Source of the DNA: Dokdonella sp.
Lineage (GTDB): Bacteria > Pseudomonadota > Gammaproteobacteria > Xanthomonadales > Rhodanobacteraceae
DNA length: 64,000 nucleotides
Reading direction: 5' to 3'
Assembly (NCBI GenBank): GCA_024707225.1
Contig: JANQAE010000002.1
Span: 62,001 to 126,000, forward strand
Shown here: piece by piece, positions 8,446-18,135 of the stretch
Position numbering within the stretch: the first letter of the stretch is position 1
Layout of the letters: each line of letters opens with the position of its first letter
Translations under genes and position numbers: made by a program
Notes under the pieces: model-generated
What the model saw: only the letters and a program-made list of their open reading frames with translations
The model's database searches: none
What the model was told of the DNA's origin: nothing

Positions 8446-9247
8446 ATGAGCATTCCGGCCGAATCCTCCCGCCCCGTCCGCGACCCCTGGCGGCCGCTGC
8501 GCTACCTGATCCGGATTCCGCTGCTGCTCGTCCACGTCGTGTTCGCGATCCTGATCGCACTGCTGCTGGCCAGCACGACGCTGGCCAATCTCGGCGGCCG
8601 CGACGACCGGCGCCTCGGCAAACGCCTGATCCGCTGGTGGTCGGCGACGCTGCTGCGGATCTGCGGCTTCCGGATCCGCAGCTTCGGCACGCCGCTGCCG
8701 GGCGCGGTCCTGTTCGTCGCCAATCACATCTCGTGGCTCGACATCGTGCTGCTGCACAGCCAGCGCGCGGTCCACTTCGTCGCCAAGAGCGAGATCGCGC
8801 GCTGGCCGCTGGTCGGCTGGCTCGCCGCGCGCGGCGGCACGATCTTCCATCGCCGCGCGCAATACCGATTCGCTGGCGGCCGTGATGGCGCGCGTCGTGG
8901 TCCAGCTGCGCGCCGGCGAGCCGGTCGGCGTGTTCCCGGAAGGCGGCAGCGGCCACGGCAACCGCGTGGGCACGTTCCATGCGCGCATCTTCCAGACCGC
9001 GCTCGACGCCGAGGTGCCGGTGCAGCCGGTCGCGTTGCGCTACGGACGCGACGGACGCCAGCACCCGGATGTGCCGTTCGGCGTCAAGGAAAGCTTCTTC
9101 GCCAATTTCCTGCGCATCCTCGGCAACGCGCCGATGGATGCGGAGGTCCACTTCCTCGAGCCGGTCGCGCCGACACCGGACGCGCGCCGGCTGATGGCCG
9201 AGGAATCGCGCCGGCGCATCGTCGCCGTGCTCGGCTACGGAGACTGA
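8446..9247 (+). CDS. PlsC-like 1-acylglycerol-phosphate acyltransferase family protein (frame broken)
   Basis: The N-terminal membrane part (YLIRIPLLLVHVVFAILIAL) and the acyltransferase motif I, VANHISWLDIVLL (HxxxxD type), are in one frame. Motif III, GVFPEGGSGHGN, and the C-terminus are in another. The break is in the GC run 8854-8860, where one extra base separates IFHRR from NTDSLAAVMARVVVQLR; removing it gives about 266 residues, a normal length. So the gene is probably intact in the organism. The enzyme acylates lysophosphatidate or a related lyso-lipid such as lyso-ornithine lipid at the inner membrane. Which acceptor cannot be told from sequence. Confidence 0.85.
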
Positions 9248-9251
9248 CGGC

Positions 9252-10266
9252 ATGGCGGTCAGCGCAGCCGACTTCAGACCGCATCCGCTGCTGCGCAACC
9301 GCCACCTGCAGTCGATTCTCGCCTCCAGCGGCATACGCCGGCTGCTGCGGCGCCCGTCGCGACCGCCCGGGCTGCACGGCGCGGTCGAGCACATCCTCGA
9401 CTGCGGCGACGGCGTGCGCCTGCAGGGCTTCCTCGACCGGCAGACCGTGCGCGAAGAGGCGCGCGGACTGGTCGTCGTGCTGCATGGCTGGGAAGGCAGT
9501 GCCGAATCGGCCTACGTCGTCGCCACCGCCGCGCGCCTGCTGCGCGAAGGCTACGACGTGTTCCGCCTGAACTTCCGCGACCACGGCCGGACCCATCACC
9601 TCAATCCGGGCATCTTCCACTCGTGCCTGATCGACGAGGCGGTCGGCGCGGTCGCGGCGGTCGGTCGGCTCGATCCGCAGCGGCCGCTGGCGATCATCGG
9701 CTTCTCGCTCGGCGGCAACTTCGCACTGCGCATCGCGCTGCGCGCGCCCGCCGCCGGCATCGCGCTGGCCTACGTGCTGGCGGTGTGTCCGGTCGTCGAT
9801 CCGATGGCCGGCCTGTTCGGCCTGGAGGCCGGACCGCGTCTGTATGAGCGCTACTTCATGCACAAATGGCGCGAATCGCTGCGGCTCAAGCAGGCGGCAT
9901 TTCCGGATGCGGCGCTGTTCGACGAGGCGGACCTGCGTTGCGGCCTGCGCGAGCTGACGCGACTGCTGGTGCTGCGCCACACGACGTTCGGATCGCTCGA
10001 GCACTACTTGAACGGCTATTCGATCGCCGGACGGACCCTGGCCGGCCTGACCGTGCCGACGACGATCCTGACCGCGGCCGACGATCCGGTCATCCCGGTC
10101 GCCGATTTCCACGCGCTCGAGCTGCCGCCCCAGGCCGAGCTCGATATCGCGCGCTATGGCGGACATTGCGCGTTCATCGGCGACTTCCTCGCTGCGCAGC
10201 TGGACCGAGGACTACATCGCCGAGCGTTTCGATCGTCACGTCGCTCGGGCCGGCGGCACGGCTTGA
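9252..10266 (+). CDS. YheT-family alpha/beta hydrolase (frame broken near the 3' end)
   Basis: FRPHPLLRNRHLQSILAS is the typical YheT N-terminus. VVLHGWEGS carries the oxyanion turn, IIGFSLGGNFALR the nucleophile elbow with Ser, ILTAADDPVIP the acid, and IARYGGHCAFIGDF the catalytic His. Beyond that the frame turns into arginine-rich nonsense and would run to 10343. In the next frame the text continues SLRSWTEDYIAERF and stops at 10264-10266. One extra C at 10187-10190 explains this; correction gives about 337 residues, as in E. coli YheT (340). Substrate unknown; short- or medium-chain esters are likely. Four bases separate it from the acyltransferase, so the two probably share a transcript. 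Confidence 0.85.
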
Positions 10267-10527
10267 GCGCATCCCGATCGCGGCGGTCGCGTCGGTCCTC
10301 CATCGCGATCGAAGAACTGCCGCTCGAAAGCCGATCCGCTTGACGAACGGCGCGCTGCTCCGCAATTCCGATCCGCACCTCGCAGCGTTACCGGCATCGC
10401 GCGCCGGCACGGCCACGGTCGCGAGTCGCGAGTCGCGAAGGCGACCATTCGGGCAATCGCGCGCCTTGAATCAGGCTGCCCATCCGCAGCGGCTCGGCGC
10501 GGCGCCGTTGCGCGCGGGCGATGCGGC

Positions 10528-12507
10528 TCAGTCGGCGAGCAGGCTGGCGATGCGCGCCAGATGCGAGGACGCCAGTTCCTTGCGGTGCTCGGCGTCGGCC
10601 TGCTGGTCGCGGCCGGACCAGACCAGATCATCCTGCGGCAGCTCCTGCAGGAAGCGGCTGACGTCATTGGTGACGATCTCGCCGAAGCGGCGCTTGCGCT
10701 TGGCGTAGCTCAAGGTCAGCTGCTCCTTGGCGCGCGTGATGCCGACATACATCAGGCGCCGCTCCTCCTCGACGCGGCCTTCCTCGAGGCTGCCCTCGTG
10801 CGGCAGCACGCCTTCCTCGACGCCGACGATGAACACGAAGCGGAACTCCAGGCCCTTGGCCGCATGCAGCGTCATCAGGCGCACGGCGTTGCCGGGATCG
10901 TCACGGTCGGCATTGGTCAGCAGCGCGAGCTGCGCGGCCAGATCGCCGCTGGCGCCGTCCTTCTGCATCGCGCGGAACCAGTCGGCGAGTTCCTCGAGAT
11001 TCTCCAGCCGCCGCTGGCGCAGCGACGGCTCCTTGATCTGCACGGTCAGATGCTCGGCATAGCGCGTACGGCGGATCAGCTCGCCGACCAGCTCGGCCGC
11101 CGGCATCCGATCGGCCAGTGCGGCCAGCTCGGCGATCAGGCCGACGAAACCGGCCAGCGCGGCGCCCGGCCGCGCCGACAGCTGCGCGAGCACCGCATCG
11201 CTGCGTGCGGCCTGCAGCAAGGAGACGTGGCGCGCGCCGGCCAGCTCGCCGAGCTTCTCCAGCGTCGTCGCGCCGATGTCGCGCCGCGGCGTGTTGACCA
11301 CGCGCAGGAATGCCGCGTCGTCGTCGGGATTGTTGGCCAGGCGCAGATACGCCAGCAGGTCCTTGACCTCGGCGCGATCGAGGAACGCCGTGCCGCCGGT
11401 CAGGTGATAGGTCACGCGCGCCAGGCGCAGCGCCTTCTCGAGCACGCGCGACTGGAAGTTGCCGCGGTAGAGCACCGCGAAATCGCTCCAGCGCGCCTTG
11501 TGCTTCTCGGCGAGGAAGCTGATCTCGCCGGCGACGCGTTCGGCCTCGTGCTCGTCGTCGCGGCATTCGACGACGCGGATCGGCGGACCTTCGCCGGCCT
11601 CGCTCCACAGGCGCTTCTCGAACAGATGCGCGTTGTGGGCGATCAGCGCATTGGCGGCACGCAGGATGCGGCGCGCGCAGCGGTAGTTCTGCTCGAGCTT
11701 GACGACCTTGAGCTGCGGATAGTCGCGCGCCAGTTCGCCGAGGTTCTCCGGATTGGCGCCGCGCCAGGCGTAGATGCTCTGGTCGTCGTCGCCGACTGCG
11801 GTGAAGGCGCCGCGCGCGCCGGCCAGCGCCTTGATCAGCCGGTACTGGCCGGCATTGGTGTCCTGGTACTCGTCGATCAGCAGATAGCGGATCCGTTCCT
11901 GCCAGATCGTGCGCGCCTCGTCGTCGCTCTCGAGAATCGACAGCGGCAGGCGGATCAGATCGTCGAAATCGACCGCGTTGAACGCGGCGAGGCGCTTCTG
12001 GTAGAGCTCGTAGATCATCGCCGCTTCGCGCTCGCGCGCACCGCTGGCGCGCGTGGCGGCCTGCTCGGGCGTCAGGCCGTCGTTCTTGGCGCGCGATACC
12101 AGCGACTGCAGCGCGAACAGTGCATCATTCTTGATGCCCTTGGGCGCCAGCTCCTTGATCAGGTTCTGCGCGTCGTCGGCGTCGAACACCGAGAAGCCGC
12201 GGCGCAGGCCGGCGCGCGCGTGTTCGATCTGCAGGAACTTGAGGCCGAGCGCGTGGAACGTGCAGACCGTCAGGCCCTCGGCCTGTGAGCCGGACACCAG
12301 TTTGCCGACGCGTTCGCGCATCTCGCGCGACGCCTTGTTGGTGAACGTGATCGCGGCGATCTTCGACGCCGACAGCTGATGCCGCTTGATCAGATGCGCG
12401 ATCTTCTCGGTGATCACGCGCGTCTTGCCGGAACCGGCACCGGCCAGGACCAGCAGCGGACCCTGCACGTGTTCGATCGCGGCGCGTTGTTGGGGATTGA
12501 GACTCAT
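10528..12507 (-). CDS. rep: Rep-type ATP-dependent DNA helicase (superfamily 1)
   Basis: 659 residues, close to E. coli Rep (673). The ATG at 12507 gives MSLNPQQRAAIEHVQGPLLV; Walker A is AGAGSGKT. Motif Ia AITFTNKASREM, motif II LLIDEYQDTN, motif III AVGDDDQSIYAWRGA, motif IV LEQNYR and motif VI YVGITRAKEQL are all present in order, and the length between motifs fits Rep better than UvrD. It is a 3'-5' helicase that assists the replisome past protein blocks. A further in-frame extension upstream of 12507 is arginine-rich and rejected as the start. About 260 bp without a recognisable element separate its 3' end from the YheT gene. Confidence 0.93.
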   Translation of the reverse strand: MSLNPQQRAAIEHVQGPLLVLAGAGSGKTRVITEKIAHLIKRHQLSASKIAAITFTNKASREMRERVGKLVSGSQAEGLTVCTFHALGLKFLQIEHARAGLRRGFSVFDADDAQNLIKELAPKGIKNDALFALQSLVSRAKNDGLTPEQAATRASGAREREAAMIYELYQKRLAAFNAVDFDDLIRLPLSILESDDEARTIWQERIRYLLIDEYQDTNAGQYRLIKALAGARGAFTAVGDDDQSIYAWRGANPENLGELARDYPQLKVVKLEQNYRCARRILRAANALIAHNAHLFEKRLWSEAGEGPPIRVVECRDDEHEAERVAGEISFLAEKHKARWSDFAVLYRGNFQSRVLEKALRLARVTYHLTGGTAFLDRAEVKDLLAYLRLANNPDDDAAFLRVVNTPRRDIGATTLEKLGELAGARHVSLLQAARSDAVLAQLSARPGAALAGFVGLIAELAALADRMPAAELVGELIRRTRYAEHLTVQIKEPSLRQRRLENLEELADWFRAMQKDGASGDLAAQLALLTNADRDDPGNAVRLMTLHAAKGLEFRFVFIVGVEEGVLPHEGSLEEGRVEEERRLMYVGITRAKEQLTLSYAKRKRRFGEIVTNDVSRFLQELPQDDLVWSGRDQQADAEHRKELASSHLARIASLLAD

Positions 12508-12742
12508 GGGCGCGCGGAGTTTACCTGCAACGAACGTGTCTCCGTCGCGCGATCGCGCAGCGCGAGCGGACCGGCCGTCGCATCGGCGATGCGTGCCGCG
12601 AAGCTGAATCGCGACCTGATTAAATTCTCGTTGTTCATCGTCGGTAGTTGCTCGTCGGTGCAGTTTGCGTCCCACGCCGCGACGCCTCGCCGTCGCAGCC
12701 TACCAGTCCCGTTCGATCGGGATCCCCAACCAGGAGACGACG

Positions 12743-13090
12743 ATGAAACTGCTTTCGCCCAAGACGCTACTCACGCATTCGCTCGCGCTGGCGCTGGCCG
12801 CCGGTGGAAGTATCGCCTTCGCGGACAGCACCGCAGTGACGCCCGACAACGCGGCCGACCAGAAGTCCGAGCAGCCGGTGTCCGATACCTGGATCACCAC
12901 CAAGGTCAAGGCCGAGCTGGCCGCCACCGACGGCGTCAAGAGCACCGACATCTCGGTCGAGACCACCAACGGCGTGGTCACGCTGATCGGCGTGCAGGAC
13001 AGCAAGACCGCGGTCGATAAGGCCATCGCGGCGGCGCGCAGCATCAAGGGCGTCAAGGACGTCGATGCTTCGGGCCTGAAGACGCTCTGA
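12743..13090 (+). CDS. BON-domain periplasmic protein, 115 aa
   Basis: Signal peptide with hydrophobic core ([19 protein letters not shown]), then a single BON domain. [18 protein letters not shown] is helix 1, [20 protein letters not shown] is the beta hairpin, and [16 protein letters not shown] is the last part. The ATG at 12743 has CAGGAG 8 nt upstream. BON proteins such as OsmY are periplasmic and osmotically or stationary-phase induced. It is followed by a CsbD-like gene, so the two probably form a stress unit. The preceding 235 bp (12508-12742) contain no gene. Confidence 0.88.
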   Translation: MKLLSPKTLLTHSLALALAAGGSIAFADSTAVTPDNAADQKSEQPVSDTWITTKVKAELAATDGVKSTDISVETTNGVVTLIGVQDSKTAVDKAIAAARSIKGVKDVDASGLKTL

Positions 13091-13160
13091 CGCGTCGCGG
13101 CTGACGCATACCGGACCGCGAAAACTCGCGGTCCGGCTCCCACCCTCGCAGGAGAATCAC

Positions 13161-13358
13161 ATGAACGAAGATCGCATCAAGGGCCAGTGGAAGCAGCTCG
13201 CCGGCAAGATCAAGGCCAAGTGGGGCAAGCTGACCGACGATGACCTGAAGGTCGCCGAAGGCAACAGCGAGTACCTGGCCGGCAAGGTCCAGGAGCGCTA
13301 CGGCATCGCCAAGGACGAAGCCGAGAAGCAGGTCCGCGAGTTCAACCGCGACTTCTGA
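13161..13358 (+). CDS. CsbD-family general stress protein, 65 aa
   Basis: Full-length CsbD/YjbJ protein. [20 protein letters not shown] is the conserved start, followed by [20 protein letters not shown] and [17 protein letters not shown]. Strong ribosome site CAGGAGA. YjbJ-type proteins are small, hydrophilic and abundant in stationary phase, with unclear mechanism. A terminator immediately follows, ending the BON-CsbD unit. Confidence 0.93.
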   Translation: MNEDRIKGQWKQLAGKIKAKWGKLTDDDLKVAEGNSEYLAGKVQERYGIAKDEAEKQVREFNRDF

Positions 13359-13383
13359 TCGACGTCCCGCGTAGCGATGAGCG

Positions 13384-13411
13384 GAGCCCGGCCACATGGC
13401 CGGGCTCTTTT
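13384..13411 (+). terminator. intrinsic terminator after the CsbD gene
   Basis: GAGCCCGGCC (13384-13393), a 4-nt loop ACAT, GGCCGGGCTC (13398-13407), then TTTT. Perfect 10-bp stem. Confidence 0.9.
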
Positions 13412-13470
13412 CGTTTGGCGGCTCCGCCCGCTTCGTGGTTTGATCGCGGCTCGCCCTTCCGGTCGATGCG

Positions 13471-14112
13471 ATGGCCAAGCTGCACTTCTATTTTTCGGCG
13501 ATGAACGCCGGCAAGACCACGACGCTGCTGCAAAGCGCCTACAACTATCAGGAACGCGGCATGCGCACGCTGATCCTGACGCCGGCGCTGGACCGCCGCG
13601 CCGGCACCGGCGTGGTGGCCTCGCGGATCGGCCTGCGCGCACAGGCGCTCGCGTTCGATGCCGAGGACGATCTGTATGCGCGCGTACGCGACGACGTCGC
13701 CGCGCACGGTGTGCTCGGCTGCGTCCTGGTCGACGAGGCGCAGTTCCTCGGCAAGGCACAGGTCTGGCAGCTGACCGACGTGGTCGACCGGCTCGGCATC
13801 CCGGTACTGGCCTACGGTCTGCGCACCGATTTCCGCGGCGAATTGTTCGAGGGGAGCCAGTATCTGCTGGCCTGGGCCGACGAACTGGTCGAGATCAAGA
13901 CGATCTGCCACAGCGGCAAGAAGGCGACGATGGTCGTGCGCGTCGACGAGCAGGGCCGCGCGATCACCGACGGTCCGCAGGTCGAGATCGGCGGCAACGA
14001 GCGCTACGTGTCGGTCAGCCGGGCCGAGTACAAGAAGATCGTCGCCGGCCAGCACCGCATCGAGCTGCAGCAGCCGGTGCTGCCGCTGGACGCACCCGAC
14101 GCTCAGCCGTAG
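13471..14112 (+). CDS. tdk: thymidine kinase
   Basis: Type II thymidine kinase (213 residues), which phosphorylates thymidine in salvage. Walker A is [14 protein letters not shown], and [14 protein letters not shown] contains the Asp-Glu of motif [18 protein letters not shown] is the lasso/nucleoside site. [14 protein letters not shown] has one Cys of the usual zinc ribbon; the usual second pair (CxxC near the first Cys) is reduced, a variation common in beta/gammaproteobacteria. It overlaps the convergent mtfA by 10 bp. Confidence 0.93.
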   Translation: MAKLHFYFSAMNAGKTTTLLQSAYNYQERGMRTLILTPALDRRAGTGVVASRIGLRAQALAFDAEDDLYARVRDDVAAHGVLGCVLVDEAQFLGKAQVWQLTDVVDRLGIPVLAYGLRTDFRGELFEGSQYLLAWADELVEIKTICHSGKKATMVVRVDEQGRAITDGPQVEIGGNERYVSVSRAEYKKIVAGQHRIELQQPVLPLDAPDAQP

Positions 14113-14852
14113 TAGCGGCGCAGCAGGTCCGCGACGGCCGGCAGCGCGTCGCCGAGCAGGGCCGGGTCGGAGAAGTGCAGCTCGCTGACGACTGCGAAGA
14201 ATTCTTCGGCGCTCTCGCCGGCATACGGGTCGATCGCGGTCTCCTCGCCGGCGTCGAGCGTCGCGACGAGGCCGTCGTAGGCGGCCTGCATCGTCGCGAT
14301 CCACTCGCGGCGCGGCAGCGACGCCGGCAGGGCCGGAACGCCATTCATCGCGCCGTCGAGCAGGTCGAGCTTGTGCGCGATCTCGTGCACGACGACGTTG
14401 AAGCCGTCGAACGGACGCTCCAGGTCGGCCGCCACGTCGGCCCATGACACGATCAGCGGCCCACGCTCCCAGGCCTCGCCGATCAGGGTCTCCTCGCCCT
14501 CGGTGACGACGCCGGAGGCCTCGTCGTGGTGCTCGCGCCTGACCCGGAACTCGCCGGGGTAGACGATGACCTCGCGCCAGCCGCTCAACGCGTCGAAGCC
14601 GCGGTTCAGTACCGGCAGTGCCGCGAGTGCGGCGATCGCCAGACACTGCGCGTCGTCCAGGACATGGCCGGCAGCCGCGCTGAAACGCTTGTGCGCCAGA
14701 AAGCGTTCGGTCAGTGCGCGCAGCTCGTGCAGGCGGCCGTCATCGACCGTGCCGAACAGCGCACTGCTCGCGATCAGGCCATGCCAGTCCTCGTCGCCGA
14801 TGCGCTCGGACGGTCGAATCGTCTCGCGCAGACGCGACAGCCAGCCGATCAT
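14103..14852 (-). CDS. mtfA: MtfA-like zinc metallopeptidase (M90 family)
   Basis: 249 residues starting [39 protein letters not shown] and [17 protein letters not shown]-like text (here [18 protein letters not shown]) give the HExxH-type zinc site with its neighbouring Asp; [20 protein letters not shown] contains the downstream Glu ligand region. MtfA in E. coli binds the Mlc repressor and relieves repression of ptsG; here no PTS gene is near and Mlc is not seen, so its role may differ. Cytosolic. Convergent overlap with tdk. Confidence 0.9.
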   Translation of the reverse strand: MIGWLSRLRETIRPSERIGDEDWHGLIASSALFGTVDDGRLHELRALTERFLAHKRFSAAAGHVLDDAQCLAIAALAALPVLNRGFDALSGWREVIVYPGEFRVRREHHDEASGVVTEGEETLIGEAWERGPLIVSWADVAADLERPFDGFNVVVHEIAHKLDLLDGAMNGVPALPASLPRREWIATMQAAYDGLVATLDAGEETAIDPYAGESAEEFFAVVSELHFSDPALLGDALPAVADLLRRYYG

Positions 14853-14898
14853 GCGAACGCGGAGGAATCCCGGCGCCGGCGCGCGGCGCGCGCGGCGA

Positions 14899-15318
14899 TC
14901 ACTTGATCGCGCCGGGCACCAGCGATTGCCAGCGATGACCGGTCTTGCGTTCGCCGTTCGGCGTGGCCGCGGCACCCGGCGAGGTCGCGCGGACCGGTGC
15001 GGCCGGACGTACCGCGCCTTCATCGTCGTCGCCGTCACTCGCAGCCGCAGGTGCTGCGGCCGGAAGAACCGGCAGGGTCGGTGCGGCAGCGCCGCTGCTG
15101 ACGGTGCCGACACTGCGCAGATAGCCGCCGCTGGCGCCTTCGCGGACCGCCTCGGGCTCGCCGCCGCGGGAGGACGTGCGCGCCGGCTCGATGCCCGAAT
15201 CGCCGCCGACCACCGCGCCGAGGCCGAACGGAATCGACCGGGCACACACCGGAGCGGAAACGGCGAGCAGGAGTCCGAGACTCGCCAGGCTGGTGATCAA
15301 CAAGCTGCGTAAGGACAT
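14899..15318 (-). CDS. hypothetical exported protein, 139 aa
   Basis: Starts MSLRSLLITSLASLGLLLAV followed by SAPVCA, a signal peptide with cleavage after A-x-A-like VCA. The mature part is Ala/Pro/Gly-rich and acidic in the centre (SDGDDDEGAVRP) with no recognisable fold, suggesting a disordered periplasmic protein. The start ATG at 15318 gives the signal peptide at the very N-terminus. It lies 46 bp downstream of the mtfA start codon in the same direction, so the two may be co-transcribed. Function not assignable. Confidence 0.6.
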   Translation of the reverse strand: MSLRSLLITSLASLGLLLAVSAPVCARSIPFGLGAVVGGDSGIEPARTSSRGGEPEAVREGASGGYLRSVGTVSSGAAAPTLPVLPAAAPAAASDGDDDEGAVRPAAPVRATSPGAAATPNGERKTGHRWQSLVPGAIK

Positions 15319-15607
15319 CGGTCGAATCCAGTGAGGGACCGGTCGCACGGCATTGAGATCGCCGATCCTCGCATGATCGCGAACTGAACGCCAGTGCATG
15401 TGCCAAACGTCAAGCAGGCATCGTGCCAGCGGCCAACTATCTGATACGGCTCGAATTTGCGAGTGTCCGCGGACGCCGTCGGACAGTCCCGGACAGGCCC
15501 GGGTGTCCGCGCCCGGCCATGCCGGACGCCGGGCCAGCCGTCGCGGTCGGAACGCCGGACGGCCGCGGCCGTCTGCCGGGTGCGTCGCGCCGCTACACTG
15601 CGCGGCG

Positions 15608-16591
15608 ATGTCGCTCGCCACGCCACCCGCCGTCCTGGCCGCTCTGCTCGACCGACCCGATGCCTCGGGTGCCGACCTCGCGCGGCAGCTCGGCATCAGC
15701 CGCGCCGCGGTCTGGAAGCAGATCCAGGCGCTGCGCGCGGCCGGGCTCGCGGTGACCGCCCGGGCCGGCATCGGCTACCGGCTCGACGCACCGCTGGAAC
15801 TGCTCGATGCCGCGGCGATCCTGGCCGGCCTCGACGCCGGTCAGCAGGCGCGGCTCGGCGACCTCGCCGTGCACTGGCAGCTCGACTCGACCAACAGCGC
15901 GCTGCTGCGCCGCGCCGGCGAGGACCGGCGCGACCGGCTGGCCTGCCTGGCCGAGCTGCAGACCCAGGGCCGCGGCCGGCGCGGACGGACCTGGCGAACG
16001 CCGCTCGGCGGCGGCCTGGCGCTGTCGCTGCTGAAGCGCTTCGACGGCGCGATGACCGGCCTGGCCGGCCTCAGCGCCGCGGTCGGCGTCATGGTGGTGC
16101 GCGCCCTGGCCGACTGCGGCGTCGATCAGGCGCGTCTGAAGTGGCCCAACGATGTCATCGCCGGCGACCGCAAGCTCGCCGGCATCCTGATCGAGCTCGG
16201 CGGCGACGCGCTCGGTCCGTGCCATGCCGTGATCGGCATCGGCATCAATCTACGGCTCGACCCTGCGACCGCGATCGACCAGCCCTGGACCGATCTGTCG
16301 AACCTCGCAGGCGGGACGCCGCCCGACCGCAACCGGCTCGCCGGTCGCGTGCTGGCCCGGCTGATCGACGGCCTCGACCGGTTCGCCAGCCACGGGCTGG
16401 CCGCGTTCGCCGGGGACTATGCGCGGCTGGACGCGCTGCGCGGCCGCCCGGTGCGGGCGATCGGGCCGGGCGGCGAGCGCATCGGCATCGCCCGCGGCCT
16501 CGGCGCCGACGGCAGCCTGCGCCTGGAGACCGGGCAGGGCGAGGTCGGCGTCGACAGCGGCGAGGTCAGCATCCGGCTCGGCGAACGATGA
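15608..16591 (+). CDS. birA: bifunctional biotin-protein ligase / biotin operon repressor
   Basis: 327 residues. The N-terminal winged helix (GADLARQLGISRAAVWKQIQ, then AGLAVTARAGIGYRLDAP) is the DNA-binding domain of BirA. The ligase domain has QTQGRGRRGRTWRTPLGGGL (adenylate loop GRGRRG) and LKWPNDVIAGDRKLAGILIE (KWPND), followed by the small C-terminal SH3-like domain. It attaches biotin to the carboxyl carrier and, with the N-domain, likely represses biotin genes, which are not in this window. ATG 15608 chosen; TACACT at 15594-15599 may be its -10. Stop overlaps coaX start (ATGA). Confidence 0.95.
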   Translation: MSLATPPAVLAALLDRPDASGADLARQLGISRAAVWKQIQALRAAGLAVTARAGIGYRLDAPLELLDAAAILAGLDAGQQARLGDLAVHWQLDSTNSALLRRAGEDRRDRLACLAELQTQGRGRRGRTWRTPLGGGLALSLLKRFDGAMTGLAGLSAAVGVMVVRALADCGVDQARLKWPNDVIAGDRKLAGILIELGGDALGPCHAVIGIGINLRLDPATAIDQPWTDLSNLAGGTPPDRNRLAGRVLARLIDGLDRFASHGLAAFAGDYARLDALRGRPVRAIGPGGERIGIARGLGADGSLRLETGQGEVGVDSGEVSIRLGER

Positions 16592-17322
16592 AACTGCTGA
16601 TCGATGTCGGCAATACCCGGCTCAAATGGGCGACCGTGACCGCCGGGCCGCTCTCGGCCGGCCGGCCGGTCGCGCTCGACGCACCGACGCTGGCCGACGC
16701 GCTCGGCGAGGCGTTCGCGGCGCTCGCCGGACGCATCGACGGCGTGTTCGTGTCGAGCGTCGTGTCCGACGCACGCGAGACCGAACTGCGCACGCTGCTC
16801 GAGGCGGCCTTGCCGGGCGTGCCGGTGAGCTTCGTGCGCAGTCCGGCCCATGCGCTCGGCGTCCGCAATGCCTATGCCGAGCCGCAGCGGCTGGGGGTCG
16901 ACCGGTTTCTGGCACTCGCGGCGCTGCATGCGCAGCCGCGCGCGCAGGTGCTGGTCAGCGTCGGCACCGCGCTGACGCTCGATGCACTGGCCGCCGACGG
17001 CCGCCATCTCGGCGGGCTGATCGCGGCGAGTCCGACGCTGACGCGCGGCGCGCTCGCCGCCGCCACCGCGCGGCTGCTGCCGCCTTCGCGCGAGGTGCGT
17101 CTGCTCGCCGATTCGACCGCCGATGCGGTGCAGTCGGGCGCCGTGCTGGCCGCGGTCGCGCTGACCGAGCGCTTTCGCAGCGGCGCGGCCGGACCGCTCG
17201 GCGCCTGGCCGGCGCTGGTGCTGGCCGGCGGCGGCGCCGACGAACTGGCGCCGTGGCTGCCCGACGCCGAGCGCATCGACGATCTGGTCCTGCGCGGGCT
17301 GGCGCGCTGGGCGTCCGGCTGA
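16588..17322 (+). CDS. coaX: type III pantothenate kinase
   Basis: 244 residues, the first step of CoA synthesis. MKLLIDVGNTRLKWATV holds the phosphate-1 Asp-Gly-Asn-Thr loop, VFVSSVVSD and QRLGVDRFLALAAL (Arg-Leu-Gly-Asp-Arg-like) are typical, and VLVSVGTALTLDALAADGRH carries the acetate/sugar-kinase motif with the Gly-Thr-Ala. The birA-coaX coupling by ATGA overlap is common in beta/gammaproteobacteria. Type III enzymes are not feedback-inhibited by CoA. Confidence 0.94.
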   Translation: MKLLIDVGNTRLKWATVTAGPLSAGRPVALDAPTLADALGEAFAALAGRIDGVFVSSVVSDARETELRTLLEAALPGVPVSFVRSPAHALGVRNAYAEPQRLGVDRFLALAALHAQPRAQVLVSVGTALTLDALAADGRHLGGLIAASPTLTRGALAAATARLLPPSREVRLLADSTADAVQSGAVLAAVALTERFRSGAAGPLGAWPALVLAGGGADELAPWLPDAERIDDLVLRGLARWASG

Positions 17323-17410
17323 GGCCGGCGCGACGCGCATCGCGCACAGGCCGCGCGCAAAGCTCTATCCTCCCCGGCGGTCCACCGCAGCGATCCGTCC
17401 GACCCGACCG

Positions 17411-18079
17411 ATGTTCATTCGTCTGCTGTTCCTGCTCCTGCTGGTCCTCAATCTCGGCGTGGCCGGCTGGATCTTCGCGCTGCCGCAGGCGCGTGCGCCG
17501 GCAGCCGAGGCCGGCGACGGCGGCGTGCCGCGCCTGGAGCTCCTGTCCGAGCGCGATCGCGACATCGAGGCGTCCAGTGCCGAACTCGCCGCCGCCCCGG
17601 ATACCGCGGCCGACATCGGCAGCGACACCTGCAAGTCGATCGGGCCGTTCGCGACGCAGGCCGACCAGCGCGCCGCGATCACCGCGGTGACGCCGCTGGT
17701 CAACCGGATCCGGCCGCGCGAGACGCGCGCGACGCAGGCGCGCGGCTGGTGGGTCTATCTGCCGGCGTTCCCGACCCGCGAACGCGCGCTGACCGCGGCG
17801 CGCGCGCTGTCGGCCAAGGGCATGCGCGACTACTACATCGTCACCGCCGGCGATCAGCAGAACACGATCTCGCTCGGGCTGTTCCGCGACCAGCTCAATG
17901 CCGAGCGCCGCCGTGCCGAGATCACCGCGCTGGGCTTGAAGCCGCAGATGACCGCCCGCACCGAGGAGATGCCGCAGTACTGGATCGACTACGCCACGCG
18001 CGACGAGCTGCCGATCGCCTGGCGGCCGCGCATCGACGGTGCGCCGGAACTGCGCGAAGAACCGATCGACTGCTTCTGA
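17411..18079 (+). CDS. SPOR-domain membrane-anchored protein, 222 aa
   Basis: One N-terminal hydrophobic anchor (MFIRLLFLLLLVLNLGVAGW) with the rest in the periplasm. The C-terminal part (about residues 75-185) has a SPOR-like pattern: GWWVYLPAFPTRERALTAAR, YYIVTAGDQQNTISLGLFRD, then RRRAEITALGLKPQ. SPOR domains bind denuded glycan strands at division sites, so a septal or cell-wall role is likely. It sits 88 bp after coaX and 56 bp before the oligopeptidase gene; the birA-coaX-SPOR order is typical of Xanthomonadales. Confidence 0.82.
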   Translation: MFIRLLFLLLLVLNLGVAGWIFALPQARAPAAEAGDGGVPRLELLSERDRDIEASSAELAAAPDTAADIGSDTCKSIGPFATQADQRAAITAVTPLVNRIRPRETRATQARGWWVYLPAFPTRERALTAARALSAKGMRDYYIVTAGDQQNTISLGLFRDQLNAERRRAEITALGLKPQMTARTEEMPQYWIDYATRDELPIAWRPRIDGAPELREEPIDCF

Positions 18080-18135
18080 CGGCACCGCGCCGCCTCGGCG
18101 GCGCATCTCATCCTCGCCTCACGGACACCGTTTTC

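Noticed and set aside
12508-12675. N-terminal extension of Rep to 12675
   Set aside because: The added 56 residues are basic and unlike any helicase; ATG 12507 gives the normal Rep start.
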